From Brevibacillus laterosporus LMG 15441 (lineage in GTDB: Bacteria; Bacillota; Bacilli; Brevibacillales; Brevibacillaceae): DNA of 64,000 bases. The notes under the pieces are model-generated. The model was not told where the DNA came from. It did no database searches and saw only the letters and a program-made list of their open reading frames with translations. Shown here one piece after another: positions 18,049 through 27,287 of this stretch. The stretch spans positions 2,080,501 through 2,144,500 of the forward strand of contig NZ_CP007806.1 of the NCBI RefSeq assembly GCF_000219535.2. The letters are read 5' to 3'. The position numbers and the translations under genes were made by a program. Within the stretch, counting starts at the first letter, position 1. Every line of letters begins with the position of its first letter.

Positions 18049-18146
18049 CGTATTTCCTCTCCTCTACATTGTAATCGCGTTCCTGCTTTTTTTTAGTTGT
18101 ATCATGGATAAGTAAATAGCACAAAGATATAATGATTATAGAATGG

Positions 18147-18161
18147 ATAGGAATTACCTAT
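18147..18161. promoter_or_regulatory. T-N11-A inverted repeat between leuC and the LysR gene
   Basis: ATAGG-AATTA-CCTAT is a 15-base palindrome of the T-N11-A class typical of LysR operators. It lies 41 bases before the LysR start and 99 bases before leuC. A TATAAT at 18128-18133 is a candidate -10 for the LysR gene. Confidence 0.55.
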
Positions 18162-18201
18162 ATGTATGGAAAGAAGCAACGAATAGGTGGTGGAGACAGA
18201 G

Positions 18202-19104
18202 ATGGAATTGCGACAAATAAGATATGTGTTGATGGTAGCTCAAGAAAAAAGCTTTTCTCGTGCAGCGGAGAAGCTTCATTTAGCACAACCATCACTTAGT
18301 CAACAAATTGCAAAATTAGAACGTGAGTGGGGTGTTCTGTTGTTTCAGCGGTTGCCACAACGAGTCGAGCTAACTGATGCGGGCCATCGATTTCTACAAT
18401 TAGCCACTCAGCTCATTGTGAAAGCAGATGCATTAGAACGTGAAATGGTTCAATTTGCAGAAGGGAACGCGGGGAGAATCGTAGTTGGTAGCCTTCCGAT
18501 CACAGGGGCGTTTGTGTTGCCGGAAGCTTTTTCAGCCTTTACGAAACGCTATCCTCGCATCGAGGTTACTTTAATAGAAGACACATCTAGCAACCTGGAG
18601 CAAATGCTGGTGAATGGGAAGCTGGATATGAGCTTGCTAACAATGCCGATACAACATCCAGCAATAGTAACAACGCAGGTATTACAGGAGGAAATATATT
18701 TATCCTTACCACCTCAGCATCCATTTGCGGAGGAGCCGGTTGTTGAATTAAAGGCATTGGCAGATGAACCATTTATTCTGTTAAAAGAGGGGCAAGGATT
18801 TCGTACCATCTCACTCACATTGTGCGAGCAGGCTGGTTTTATGCCTAAAGTAGTGTTTGAAAGCTCCAACATTCAGACGGTGCAAGCTTTAGTAGCATCA
18901 GGCATGGGAGTTTCTTTTGCGCCTCATATGATTACAGGTTCAATGAACGGTAACGTCTGTCCCGCTTATGTGCATCTATTAACGCGCCCTAATCGAACCT
19001 TAGTAGTCGCATCCCATAAAGATAAGCATTTATCTGCTCCAATGCTAGCATTACGCGAAGAGATAGCCTTAGCCGGAAAGCAGTACTCACTAAACCTGGT
19101 GTAG
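18202..19104 (+). CDS. LysR-family transcriptional regulator
   Basis: A 300-residue regulator with an N-terminal winged helix-turn-helix ([34 protein letters not shown]) and a C-terminal periplasmic-binding-like effector domain (about residues 90-290). The ATG at 18202 is preferred over two upstream GTG codons because it matches the usual family N-terminus and follows a G-rich site. Divergent placement next to leuC, with a LysR-type palindrome between, suggests that it controls leuCD; the effector is unknown. Confidence 0.88.
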
Positions 19105-19168
19105 AGACAAAAAAGTAGCAGGTGTGTTACACTATCAACAAAACATCATGGAAAGGAAGGATACATAC

Positions 19169-19507
19169 ATGAAAGAGATTAAAACAGAAGAAGCATTCCA
19201 AGAAGCCATTCGTTCTTCCAAACCGGTTGTAGTTAAATTTTATACGACCTGGTGCCCTGACTGCTTTCGGATCGACCCGTTTATGCCGGAGTTAGAGGAA
19301 GCCTATAAAGAACAATTGGATATGATAGCAGTTAACCGTGATGACCTTCCTGAATTGTCTCAGCAGTTAGAGATCATGGGTATCCCTAGCTTTGTTACGT
19401 TCAAGAATGGCAAGGAAGTTATACGTTTTGTAAGCAAATTAGCTAAAAGTCGTGAAGAGATCGAGCAATTTTTAGATCGTTCCGTGCAAATTAGCGCAGA
19501 ACTTTAA
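19169..19507 (+). CDS. Thioredoxin-family protein (CPDC)
   Basis: A 112-residue single-domain thioredoxin-like protein with active site WCPDC (about residues 28-32) and cis-Pro loop MGIPSF (about residue 72). No signal peptide, so it is cytoplasmic. The CPDC pair differs from the CGPC of TrxA, so a specialised partner is likely. The ATG at 19169 follows GGAAAGGAAGG; the longer frame from 19124 has no ribosome site. It is encoded by an independent gene between LysR and GDPD. Confidence 0.87.
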
Positions 19508-19636
19508 AGCAAAAATTCGCTCTCAAAAATGTAAGGACGTTATAGCTTTTGCAAACAATTTGAGCAGATTTTGCTGAAAATGCTCATAACTATAAGCAAT
19601 GAGGGAAAACTGGAGTTCTTTCAAGGAGGGTTGAGC

Positions 19637-20377
19637 TTGCGAAGCAATGTATGCATCGCGCACCGGGGTTGGTCAGGAGTTGCTCCAGAAAATACTTTGG
19701 CGTCTATCCGAATGGCACTTGAACACCCAAACATAGATGGGATTGAATTTGATGTTCAACTGACAAAGGACCAAATTCCTGTGGTTATTCACGACTATTC
19801 GTTGGGACGTACCACGAATGGAACTGGATGGGTTAAGGATCATACGTTTGCAGAGTTGCGTTCTCTCGATGCAGGCGGTTGGTTCAACAAGCAATTTGTC
19901 GGCGAGACGATTCCTTCCTTGGAAGAAGTGCTCATTGCCAATCGTGAGAAAAAATGGCTCAATATAGAGCTAAAGCAGATGGTGGCAAGCAAGGAGCAGG
20001 TGCTGGAAGAAAAAGTGATCCGTTTAATCGAACAGTATGATATGGAAGAGCATGTGATCATTACATCATTTCAACATCAGAGCGTCTATCACGTAAAAAG
20101 ATTGGCTCCACGATTGCAGGTGGGACCATTGATTTATGGAATGCCACTTTTATTGCACGAACAAGCCCAGCATATCGGGGCCGACGTGTTATCGCTCGCG
20201 TATCCTTATCTGACCCAAGAGATTGCGGACCAAGCGAGGGATTGGGGATTTCATATCATAGCTTGGACGATAGATGATCCAGAACATATGCGACAGGTAG
20301 CTGAATTTGGATCGCATGTGCATATCTGCACCAATCATCCCGATAGATGGTTTTCAAAGAAAGGAAGTACGGTATGA
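19637..20377 (+). CDS. Glycerophosphodiester phosphodiesterase
   Basis: A 246-residue GDPD-family TIM-barrel enzyme that releases glycerol-3-phosphate from deacylated phospholipids. The catalytic HRGWSG (about residue 10), PENT, GIEFDVQLTKD and VVIHD motifs are intact. No signal peptide is seen, so this is a cytoplasmic UgpQ-type form. I place the start at the TTG at 19637, six bases after AAGGAGGG; the ATG at 19571 lies before that site. The stop overlaps the next gene's ATG, indicating coupling. Confidence 0.88.
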   Translation: MRSNVCIAHRGWSGVAPENTLASIRMALEHPNIDGIEFDVQLTKDQIPVVIHDYSLGRTTNGTGWVKDHTFAELRSLDAGGWFNKQFVGETIPSLEEVLIANREKKWLNIELKQMVASKEQVLEEKVIRLIEQYDMEEHVIITSFQHQSVYHVKRLAPRLQVGPLIYGMPLLLHEQAQHIGADVLSLAYPYLTQEIADQARDWGFHIIAWTIDDPEHMRQVAEFGSHVHICTNHPDRWFSKKGSTV

Positions 20378-21285
20378 TTTCAATGAAAAGAGAGGGAGAG
20401 TGGCTTCTTGGCACGCTAGGCGAACAAGAGGCTGCTCTTTCTTTTGGAGACTTGCTTCGAAAAAGATGGGGATTTCCCAAAAAAACAGCGCACCTTTTAT
20501 TTCAAAACAAAGAGATTCTGGTCAATGGCCAACCAGCAACCCAAGTCCAAAAAACAGAAAGCGGACAACATATTGCGATCCGCGTTTGTCAGGAAGAGGA
20601 ACTGGGATTAGAGCCAGTCAAAGGTTATTTACAAATTGTCTATGAAGACGATCATATCTTGATTGTTGATAAACCAGCGGGCTTGCTTTTACATCCTACC
20701 GAGCCTACTCACCATGAGACATTAGATCATTGGGTGGCCGGCTATTTTCAAGAACAGAACATAAAGAACAAGGTTCGACATATTCATCGTTTGGATCAAG
20801 ATACATCTGGACTCGTGATGTATGCGAAACATCCACTCGCAGGAGCTATGCTTGCTGAGAGATTGGAAAGACGAGATATTTCTCGCCAGTACATCGCTTT
20901 TGTGGAAGGAATCATGCAGGAAGAACAAGGTAAAATAGATGCACCTATAGGAAAAGATCGTCATCATGCAACGAGAAGACGTGTTTCGCCTCAAGGTGAC
21001 CGAGCTATTACGCATTTTCATGTGATTGAACGCTATCGTGATACGACACAAGTATCCTGTCGTCTTGAAACAGGACGGACTCATCAGATTCGTGTTCATT
21101 TCGCTTATTTGGGCTATCCATTGCTCGGGGATATTTTGTATGGGGCTAGAAAAAATCAAGCACTGCAAAATAGACAAGCATTACATGCAACGAAACTTCA
21201 TTTTATCCACCCATTTGGGGAGCAGCATGTGGAGGTCACAGCAAAGCTGCCACAGGATTTACAAGAGCTTAAGACCCGATTATAA
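20374..21285 (+). CDS. RluA-family 23S rRNA/tRNA pseudouridine synthase
   Basis: A 303-residue enzyme that isomerises uridine in RNA. An S4-like RNA-binding segment occupies about residues 25-80, followed by the catalytic domain with RHIHRLDQDTSGL (catalytic Asp, about residue 139), the LETGRTHQIRVHFAYLGYPL segment and LHATKLHFIHP. The ATG at 20374 overlaps the GDPD stop (ATGA) and follows AAAGGAAG. Which uridine is modified cannot be read from sequence. It and GDPD form a two-gene unit. Confidence 0.9.
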   Translation: MISMKREGEWLLGTLGEQEAALSFGDLLRKRWGFPKKTAHLLFQNKEILVNGQPATQVQKTESGQHIAIRVCQEEELGLEPVKGYLQIVYEDDHILIVDKPAGLLLHPTEPTHHETLDHWVAGYFQEQNIKNKVRHIHRLDQDTSGLVMYAKHPLAGAMLAERLERRDISRQYIAFVEGIMQEEQGKIDAPIGKDRHHATRRRVSPQGDRAITHFHVIERYRDTTQVSCRLETGRTHQIRVHFAYLGYPLLGDILYGARKNQALQNRQALHATKLHFIHPFGEQHVEVTAKLPQDLQELKTRL

Positions 21286-21395
21286 AGCAATAAAAAGTCC
21301 TTTTAAGACAAACCCTAGAGAAAAAGCTGAAAGCCAGGAAACGAATGTCCGTATAATGAATACAATGCCTAGAGATCACATGAAAGGGCGATGGT

Positions 21396-22466
21396 ATGAA
21401 AAAAACCATCATCGGTGTGCTAACCTGGCGATCAGGACGGACGTTTGCAGAACCTGGCTATTTTAAAAAGCTATTCCAAGCATCAAAGCGATTGGGAGTA
21501 ATTCTGTACCTGTTTTCCCCTCAAGATGTAGATAAAAAAGCGAAGCTAGTGCAAGGATTTTATTGGTCCCGTGACAAAGGGTGGCTTTCTAAACGCTTTC
21601 CTTGGCCGGATGTGGTGATTGATCGCTATCGTTATCGATCTGATCAGGCTTTCAAGAAGTATCTAGATTTTCGTAAGCGAAATCACATGCATTATGCAAA
21701 TAATCGACTCGCTAATAAATGGAAGGTACACCAGGTCTTGTCCGCAGAGCCTTCTATGGTAAAGTGGCTACCAGAAACCTATTTGTATACAGAAGAGAGA
21801 ATAGCGAAATTGCTAGGAAGCTATTCTCTTGTGTATATAAAGCCAGTCAATGGTACGGGTGGCAGAGGAATCGTAAAGGTGGAACGTGTAGGGAATCATT
21901 ATGAGCTATTGGGAAGAAATGATCAGCGAAAGAAAATCAAAGCTACATGTAAAACACTCATGGAAACAACCAAATGGCTGGATACATGGAAAAGGAAGGA
22001 TAAATGGATTGTACAGCAAGGCTTGCACATAGACCTGCTACCTGCAAGATCAGTTGATGTCCGTTTACTCATTCAGAAGGAAGAAACAGGTGTCTGGGAT
22101 GTGACTGGAATGGGTGTTCGGATTGGCCCAATTCATTCAGCTACCTCTAATCTGCATGGTGGGGGACAGGCAAAAGAGTTAGCTTCGTTTTTGGAATCGT
22201 TATTTGGAGCAGAAAGAGCACAGATGATTAAAAAAGAGTGTCATCAATTAGCAAAACGGACCGCTCTCACAGTCGAACGGCATTTTGGCCGGATGCTGGA
22301 GCTTGCCCTTGATATTGGCATCGATGTAAATGGGCTTATTTGGCTGATCGAGGTAAATCCTAAGCCTGGCCGGGAAATTTTCCGGGAATTAGGACAAATG
22401 AAAACCTACCAGCAAGCGATTGAACGTCCCATTCAATATGCAAAGTATTTGGCTTCACAACAATAG
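21396..22466 (+). CDS. YheC/YheD-family ATP-grasp protein (spore coat associated)
   Basis: A 356-residue member of the YheC/YheD family, which has an ATP-grasp fold and is linked to the endospore coat in bacilli. Visible are the N-terminal LTWRSGRTFAEPGYFKKLF segment, IKPVNGTGGRGI (nucleotide-binding loop, about residue 148), DVRLLIQ, and the C-terminal IEVNPKPGREIF motif. The chemical product is unknown even in better studied relatives. It stands alone in the plus direction after rluA. Confidence 0.85.
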   Translation: MKKTIIGVLTWRSGRTFAEPGYFKKLFQASKRLGVILYLFSPQDVDKKAKLVQGFYWSRDKGWLSKRFPWPDVVIDRYRYRSDQAFKKYLDFRKRNHMHYANNRLANKWKVHQVLSAEPSMVKWLPETYLYTEERIAKLLGSYSLVYIKPVNGTGGRGIVKVERVGNHYELLGRNDQRKKIKATCKTLMETTKWLDTWKRKDKWIVQQGLHIDLLPARSVDVRLLIQKEETGVWDVTGMGVRIGPIHSATSNLHGGGQAKELASFLESLFGAERAQMIKKECHQLAKRTALTVERHFGRMLELALDIGIDVNGLIWLIEVNPKPGREIFRELGQMKTYQQAIERPIQYAKYLASQQ

Positions 22467-22634
22467 CACAGCTTTGGTGGCACGAGTTACCTCGAATACA
22501 ACGGAAATACAAATATTCAGGCGCCCGAGTTCTAAGGAATTGACCGGCTACCGCCTGCTTTTTTTCGTTTCGAGGATGGACAAGAAATACTACATGTTAT
22601 AAAAGCTGACAGGAGTAGAAGGAGAAACGAATGT

Positions 22635-23600
22635 ATGAAAGCTGAAAAATTCTTTACACATCCCGCGGGTATTGCTGTTGCTGCCACAGTCACTACCTTT
22701 TTATGGGGAAGTTCTTTCCCGTTTATTAAAAAAAGCTATGAGCATTTACAGATCGCAAAGTCAGATATCTTTGAACAGATGCTTTTTGCTGGCTATCGTT
22801 TTGTGCTGGCCGCCCTTGGAATCTTATTGGTGATGTTTTTGCTTCGTAAACAGTTAGCGTATCAAACAGGCTCCTTGAAGCGATTGGTAAGGGTCGGAGC
22901 TTTTCAAACATTTTTGCAATATATCTTTTTTTATATTGGCCTTAGCTATAGTTCAGGGATTCAAGGCTCCATTATTGCAGGAACTACTTCCTTTTTTCAG
23001 ATTATCCTAGCTCATTTTATGTATAAAAATGATTCATTAAGTATTCGAAAATGTGTGGGATTAGCGATTGGATTTCTAGGTGTTATTATTGTTAATTTAC
23101 CGAGTGGAGGTTCAATGGCAATCACATTTGGAATAGGAGAGATTTGTTTATTGGCTGCTATGTTTTGTGGTGGGTTGGGAAATATTTTGTCAAAGCAGGA
23201 AGCAGCTCATCTCGATATTCTATATTTGACCTCGTATCAAATGCTACTAGGGGGATTAGGTTTACTTGCAGTTGGAGCTAGGCAGGTAGGGATAATGCCT
23301 TTTCAGTTTGATTGGGACACCAGCCTGATGTTGCTCTATTTGGCATTTATTTCAGGTGCTGGTTTTGTATTATGGAACAACATCATGAAGTACAACAAAG
23401 TAGGAAATGTTTCCATGTATTTATTTTTGATTCCCGTATTTGGAGTTCTTCTTTCCTCCGTTATGCTACAAGAAGCCATTCATCTCGTGGTATTAGTTGC
23501 TCTGGTTTGTGTAGCTGGCGGCATTATCATTGTTAATAAACAACGGTCCGCAACATCAGCTACAGATCATGTAGAAAAAGCTGGAAAACCATTGAAATAA
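22635..23600 (+). CDS. EamA/DMT-superfamily transporter
   Basis: A 321-residue membrane protein with about ten hydrophobic helices in two EamA repeats, the first with LWGSSFPFIKKSY and the second ending in a GGIIIVNKQR segment, as in drug/metabolite exporters of the RhaT/YdcZ type. AAGGAG precedes the ATG by 11 bases. Substrate unknown. It is followed by another transporter gene in the same direction and may be cotranscribed with it. Confidence 0.85.
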   Translation: MKAEKFFTHPAGIAVAATVTTFLWGSSFPFIKKSYEHLQIAKSDIFEQMLFAGYRFVLAALGILLVMFLLRKQLAYQTGSLKRLVRVGAFQTFLQYIFFYIGLSYSSGIQGSIIAGTTSFFQIILAHFMYKNDSLSIRKCVGLAIGFLGVIIVNLPSGGSMAITFGIGEICLLAAMFCGGLGNILSKQEAAHLDILYLTSYQMLLGGLGLLAVGARQVGIMPFQFDWDTSLMLLYLAFISGAGFVLWNNIMKYNKVGNVSMYLFLIPVFGVLLSSVMLQEAIHLVVLVALVCVAGGIIIVNKQRSATSATDHVEKAGKPLK

Positions 23601-23667
23601 AGATATGTGCATTCACCCACCCTCTCCTTTAGGCATATGGTACAAAAGGGGAGGGGTGTTGGAACTG

Positions 23668-25092
23668 ATGCAGGTTGAGTTTGGATGGCTTCATTGGATA
23701 TACGTTTTTTTTATCCTGCTTATTATTTTGCTAATGGTGCTGAGGAGAGACACAAGTCTTATCAGTATAGTAGGGATTGCTGTATTGGGTTTTGTGGCAA
23801 GTGGCTCCTTGTATACAGCAGTAGAGGGAATCTTTAATAGCTTCATTTATGCTATCAATGAGTTATTACCTACCATTCTCATTATTTGCGTAATTGTTGC
23901 CATGACCCTAGTATTATCAGCTTCTGGAGTAAATGAAACAATGATTACACCTATGACGTATTTTATCAAGGCACCAGGCCCAGCTTACTGGATCATTGGA
24001 GTTTTTATGATGGTGATCTCATGGTTTTTCTGGCCATCACCAGCAGTGGCTTTAATTGGTGCTGTTGTGCTCCCTGTTGCTGTTCGAATAGGGTTACCAG
24101 CAATAGGCGTTGCCATAGCGATGAATTTATTTGGTCATGGGATAGCATTATCTAGTGATTTTATTATTCAAGGCGCACCCACCCTTACTGCAGGAGCTGC
24201 TGGGATAGCAGTGGAGGATGTCATACGTGCAAGCGTCCCTTTAATCATGGTCATGGGACTTGTTTCAACAAGTGTTGCGTTTTTTTTATTACGTCGAGAT
24301 ATGAAAAAAGGAAAATTGCAAGCCGATTCAGGCTTGTTACCAAATAAAGCTTTTGTGGAGGAAAAAGGGGAAATAAGGGAGGATGCTTCAGCAGATATTC
24401 CCTTGCTTTCAAAGCCAGTGCGTATTGCTTTTTCTATTTTAGTTCCCGCCTTGTTTGCCTTAGATGTTCTAGCTATGTGGCTTTTTGATCTAAAGGGAGG
24501 GGATGCAACAGCTTTAGTTGGTGGCACAGCCATGTCAATTATGTTGCTTGTCACTATGTCTATGCACAAAAAAAGGGGCTTGGAAAAGACTACAGAGTAT
24601 CTCATCCAAGGGTTTCAATTCGGCTTCAAAGTGTTTGGGCCTGTTATTCCAATAGCAGCCTTTTTTTATATGGGAGATAGTGGTTTTATCAAGGTATTTG
24701 GTGAAATTTTACCTGTTCATTCTCAGGGAATAGTGAATGATCTAGGGGTTGCTTTGGCTCAGACCATTCCGTTAACCAAGGAAGTAGCAGCAGCGACTGT
24801 TGCGGGAGTCGGAATTATAACTGGTTTAGATGGCTCAGGATTCTCTGGTATTAGTTTGACTGGGTCGGTGTCCCATCTTTTTGCTTCTTCGATGTATGAT
24901 GGTGTTGCCACTCTTACGGCTTTAGGTCAGGTTGCAGCCATATGGGTTGGTGGAGGTACTCTAGTTCCTTGGGCGTTAATCCCAGCAGCAGCGATTTGTG
25001 GTGTCAGTCCGTTTGAGTTAGCGAGGCGCAACTTGATCCCAGTTTTAATCGGACTAGGTGCGACAACAATCGTTGCTGTTCTTCTACTTTGA
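23668..25092 (+). CDS. Large multi-helix permease, ion-transporter superfamily-like
   Basis: About 474 residues with roughly twelve membrane helices and a soluble loop near the middle (about residues 215-245). Conserved-looking features are PSPAVALIG, FGHGIALSSDF and the Gly-rich GIITGLDGSGFSG, which resemble re-entrant loops of GntP/CitM-type carriers; the exact family is not recognised. The ATG at 23668 follows GGGGAGGGG by about 12 bases; a TTG at 23659 is an alternative with tighter spacing. A perfect terminator follows. Confidence 0.75.
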   Translation: MQVEFGWLHWIYVFFILLIILLMVLRRDTSLISIVGIAVLGFVASGSLYTAVEGIFNSFIYAINELLPTILIICVIVAMTLVLSASGVNETMITPMTYFIKAPGPAYWIIGVFMMVISWFFWPSPAVALIGAVVLPVAVRIGLPAIGVAIAMNLFGHGIALSSDFIIQGAPTLTAGAAGIAVEDVIRASVPLIMVMGLVSTSVAFFLLRRDMKKGKLQADSGLLPNKAFVEEKGEIREDASADIPLLSKPVRIAFSILVPALFALDVLAMWLFDLKGGDATALVGGTAMSIMLLVTMSMHKKRGLEKTTEYLIQGFQFGFKVFGPVIPIAAFFYMGDSGFIKVFGEILPVHSQGIVNDLGVALAQTIPLTKEVAAATVAGVGIITGLDGSGFSGISLTGSVSHLFASSMYDGVATLTALGQVAAIWVGGGTLVPWALIPAAAICGVSPFELARRNLIPVLIGLGATTIVAVLLL

Positions 25093-25095
25093 GAG

Positions 25096-25136
25096 AAAAG
25101 ACCAGAGAGGCGTGAAGAGATACTCTGGTCTTTTTG
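25096..25136 (+). terminator. Terminator of the permease gene
   Basis: AAAAGACCAGAG pairs perfectly with CTCTGGTCTTTT around a 15-base loop, ending in a T run. Confidence 0.88.
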
Positions 25137-25191
25137 AGGTACCGGGTGGTTTTTCGCTAGATGGGCTTCCATATATTTCATTTTCATATGA

Positions 25192-25800
25192 TTAGGAAAA
25201 TGGATCTCCAAATCTGCCTTCAAAAATGGTTTCGTCTAATTTTCGTCTAGAATTAGGCATCTCACGTTCTTGAAAGGCTTCTGATAAGGCTTCTTTTTCT
25301 CCCTGATAGCCAATAGCGATAACGACTTCAATCTCGTATTCATCTGGAATCTTCAGTAGCTCACGGGCTTTGTCAGGATAGAAGCCACCCATTGCGTGAG
25401 TGACCAGACCCTGACGAACACATTCTAGTGCTAAATATCCCCATGATGTGCCCGCATCAAAGGAATGAGAGCGAAGCGGTTCATTACGTGAGGAAAGCTT
25501 GTGAGATAAGAGAAGGGCAAGCACAGGAGCCTTGTCGCACCAAGCGGTATTACCAGACATAATAAATTCCAGAAAAGTAGCCCGATCTTCTGGTGAGCGA
25601 GCCAAAATATATCGCCAAGGCTGTTCATTACTACCTGATGGAGCCCAACGTGCCGCTTCAAATATGCGATATAATTTTTCAGGTTCGACAGGCTTTTCCG
25701 CAAATGAGCGTGGAGACCAGCGATTTAAATAAATAGGATCAATCGCATGCTGACTTTTGCGATGAAGTTGTCCCCATGTAGATTTTTCACTATGTTTCAT
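25192..25800 (-). CDS. Nitroreductase-family FMN oxidoreductase
   Basis: A 202-residue flavoprotein of the nitroreductase family, which reduces quinones, nitro compounds or flavins with NAD(P)H. The N-terminal RWSPRSF and ARWAPSGSNEQPWRY segments contact FMN, and GGFYPDKARELL with the IAIGYQG strand are typical of the C-terminal half. The ATG at 25800 follows AAAGGAGGG at good spacing; upstream in-frame starts lack a site. It is convergent with the permease gene. Confidence 0.88.
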   Translation of the reverse strand: MKHSEKSTWGQLHRKSQHAIDPIYLNRWSPRSFAEKPVEPEKLYRIFEAARWAPSGSNEQPWRYILARSPEDRATFLEFIMSGNTAWCDKAPVLALLLSHKLSSRNEPLRSHSFDAGTSWGYLALECVRQGLVTHAMGGFYPDKARELLKIPDEYEIEVVIAIGYQGEKEALSEAFQEREMPNSRRKLDETIFEGRFGDPFS

Positions 25801-26090
25801 TTGATTTGCCCTCCTTTTTGGTTGAAGCAAAAAATGTTTGGCTGAATTTTCTGTTATTATCGCTTGATGTAAGTATAGCAATGCAAATCCTTTTTGGCAC
25901 TTCTAAAACTGTTTAAGGGGAAAGTTATGCCTTTTAGGGTATCCATTATCGTAACGCATCTATCAAGAGGCTACTGATTTTTGTTTACATAATAAAATTA
26001 TAAGCAACCATTTCCTACATGATTTCCACATTTCCTCCATACTCCTGCTTTATGTACTCGCTAAGATAACGATAGAAAGGCGGGAAGAGT

Positions 26091-26354
26091 ATGCAAGAAT
26101 TAAAATCAGCACGCTTAGAAATCTGTGCTATGTTAAATCAGTGTCAGTCTTGCAATTTGCCTCTGCTTCATCGCCGTCCTGGTCAAAAAAAGCGGAACAA
26201 TCAGTTCTGTGCTACCCATTGTAGTTTTTACAGGGAAATTCAGATGAAGCGACGTAGTATGGAGCGTTTGCAAATACAACGGAGAGCACAGCTTGGAGTG
26301 CCACGCACAGGGACAATGGAACCAGACGAGGAACGTGTTTTCGTTCTTAGTTAA
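26091..26354 (+). CDS. Small Cys-rich basic protein, putative zinc binder
   Basis: An 87-residue product with C18-x2-C21 and C40-x3-C44 (plus His43), the spacing of a small zinc-ribbon, followed by a strongly basic helix with many Arg. GGCGGGAAGAG precedes the ATG. I do not recognise the family; a nucleic-acid-binding role is inferred from charge. It is flanked by non-coding stretches on both sides. Confidence 0.6.
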   Translation: MQELKSARLEICAMLNQCQSCNLPLLHRRPGQKKRNNQFCATHCSFYREIQMKRRSMERLQIQRRAQLGVPRTGTMEPDEERVFVLS

Positions 26355-26535
26355 AATAACATAGACAGTTTTACTTGCTTTCAGTTGAACATAGTGAAAA
26401 AAAGTCGACAAAAGCCCACAAAAAGCACATCAAATGTATCTTAGCTGGATTTATGTATTTGTAGGATGACTAAACAAATAGGAGATACGTTAAGAGAGAG
26501 TAAGCTTTATGTAAATGAGAGAACCGAACACTAGT

Positions 26536-26592
26536 AAGGGTTGTTATTCTTTGCTTCACAATGTTTTGTGAGAGTAAACAATAGCAGCCCTT
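26536..26592 (+). other. Long hairpin in a 375-base gene-free stretch
   Basis: AAGGGTTGTTATT pairs with AATAGCAGCCCTT (two G-T pairs), with an inner TTCAC/GTGAG helix; a TTCTTTC tail follows. It could be a terminator or a small structured RNA. Further right, CGCTTGT (about 26613) and ACAAGCG (about 26658) are complementary. The rest of 26355-26730 shows no gene. Confidence 0.45.
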
Positions 26593-26730
26593 CTTTCATG
26601 CATAAAAATAAACGCTTGTCTATTCTTGTAGAAAATGTGCAAATAAATTAACTTGTACAAGCGACTGTTTCACTCTATCCTATAGATAAGAATTCAAAAT
26701 CGGAACTGGAAGCAAGAGGAGGTAACCTAT

Positions 26731-26973
26731 ATGTCAAAAGATTTACTTGAAATGCTTGAGGAGCTACATGAAGATAAACAAAGGTATGTACATTATTTAG
26801 AACAAAGCGAAAAATCTCTCTCGCAACTTATCATGACAAAGGGAGACGCTCATTGCGCAGACACTCTTAAACTTCTGCAAGCCACCGAATCGGAAGTAGA
26901 AACCTTACAAAAATTAATTTCTTATATTGATTTTAAGATAAAACTTTTACGAGTAAAAGAATACGCTTCCTAG
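26731..26973 (+). CDS. Small coiled-coil protein
   Basis: An 80-residue, almost wholly helical protein of heptad character (LLEMLEELHEDKQRYVHYL, then ESEVETLQKLISYIDFKIKL). An excellent AGGAGGT site precedes the ATG and a terminator follows directly, so it is a complete monocistronic gene. No known family is recognised; similar small proteins occur in sporulating bacilli. Confidence 0.7.
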   Translation: MSKDLLEMLEELHEDKQRYVHYLEQSEKSLSQLIMTKGDAHCADTLKLLQATESEVETLQKLISYIDFKIKLLRVKEYAS

Positions 26974-27006
26974 GAACCTCATCGCCCCAGATGGGGTTCC
27001 TTTTTC
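26972..27006 (+). terminator. Terminator of the coiled-coil gene
   Basis: AGGAACC and GGTTCCT pair across a loop that itself contains CCCC/GGGG potential; five T residues follow. Confidence 0.8.
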
Positions 27007-27116
27007 ATAATAATAGATATGATTTTTTACATAAAAAGTTGTCATCTGTTCGTATCCTACCTGCATCTGCTACAATAGGAGCATCAGCTGTAAAACGATG
27101 ACGGAGGGAAATACAC

Positions 27117-27257
27117 ATGTCACAAAACCAGGATCAACAACCACAAAATCATACAGAGCCTAGAGTAAATAAGGAAGCTAAGGTTGTCATTATTACTTTT
27201 ATTGGGTTAATGGTCATTTGTGTGTTTATTATTGGCTGGTTTATGTTTCTCCGCTAG
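27117..27257 (+). CDS. 46-residue single-pass membrane protein
   Basis: ATG at 27117 after GGAGGGAAATACAC opens a 46-codon frame. The N-terminal half is polar and Gln/Asn-rich (MSQNQDQQPQNH) and the C-terminal half is one membrane helix (VVIITFIGLMVICVFIIGWF) ending FLR. This is the layout of a small tail-anchored protein. It directly precedes kapB (30 bases) and could be cotranscribed with it. Family unknown. Confidence 0.65.
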   Translation: MSQNQDQQPQNHTEPRVNKEAKVVIITFIGLMVICVFIIGWFMFLR

Positions 27258-27287
27258 GATACAAACGAAGAAAGCAGGTGTAGTAAT

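Noticed and set aside
22480-22572. Possible terminator after the YheC/D gene
   Set aside because: A T run exists near 22558, but only a three-pair GGC/GCC stem precedes it.
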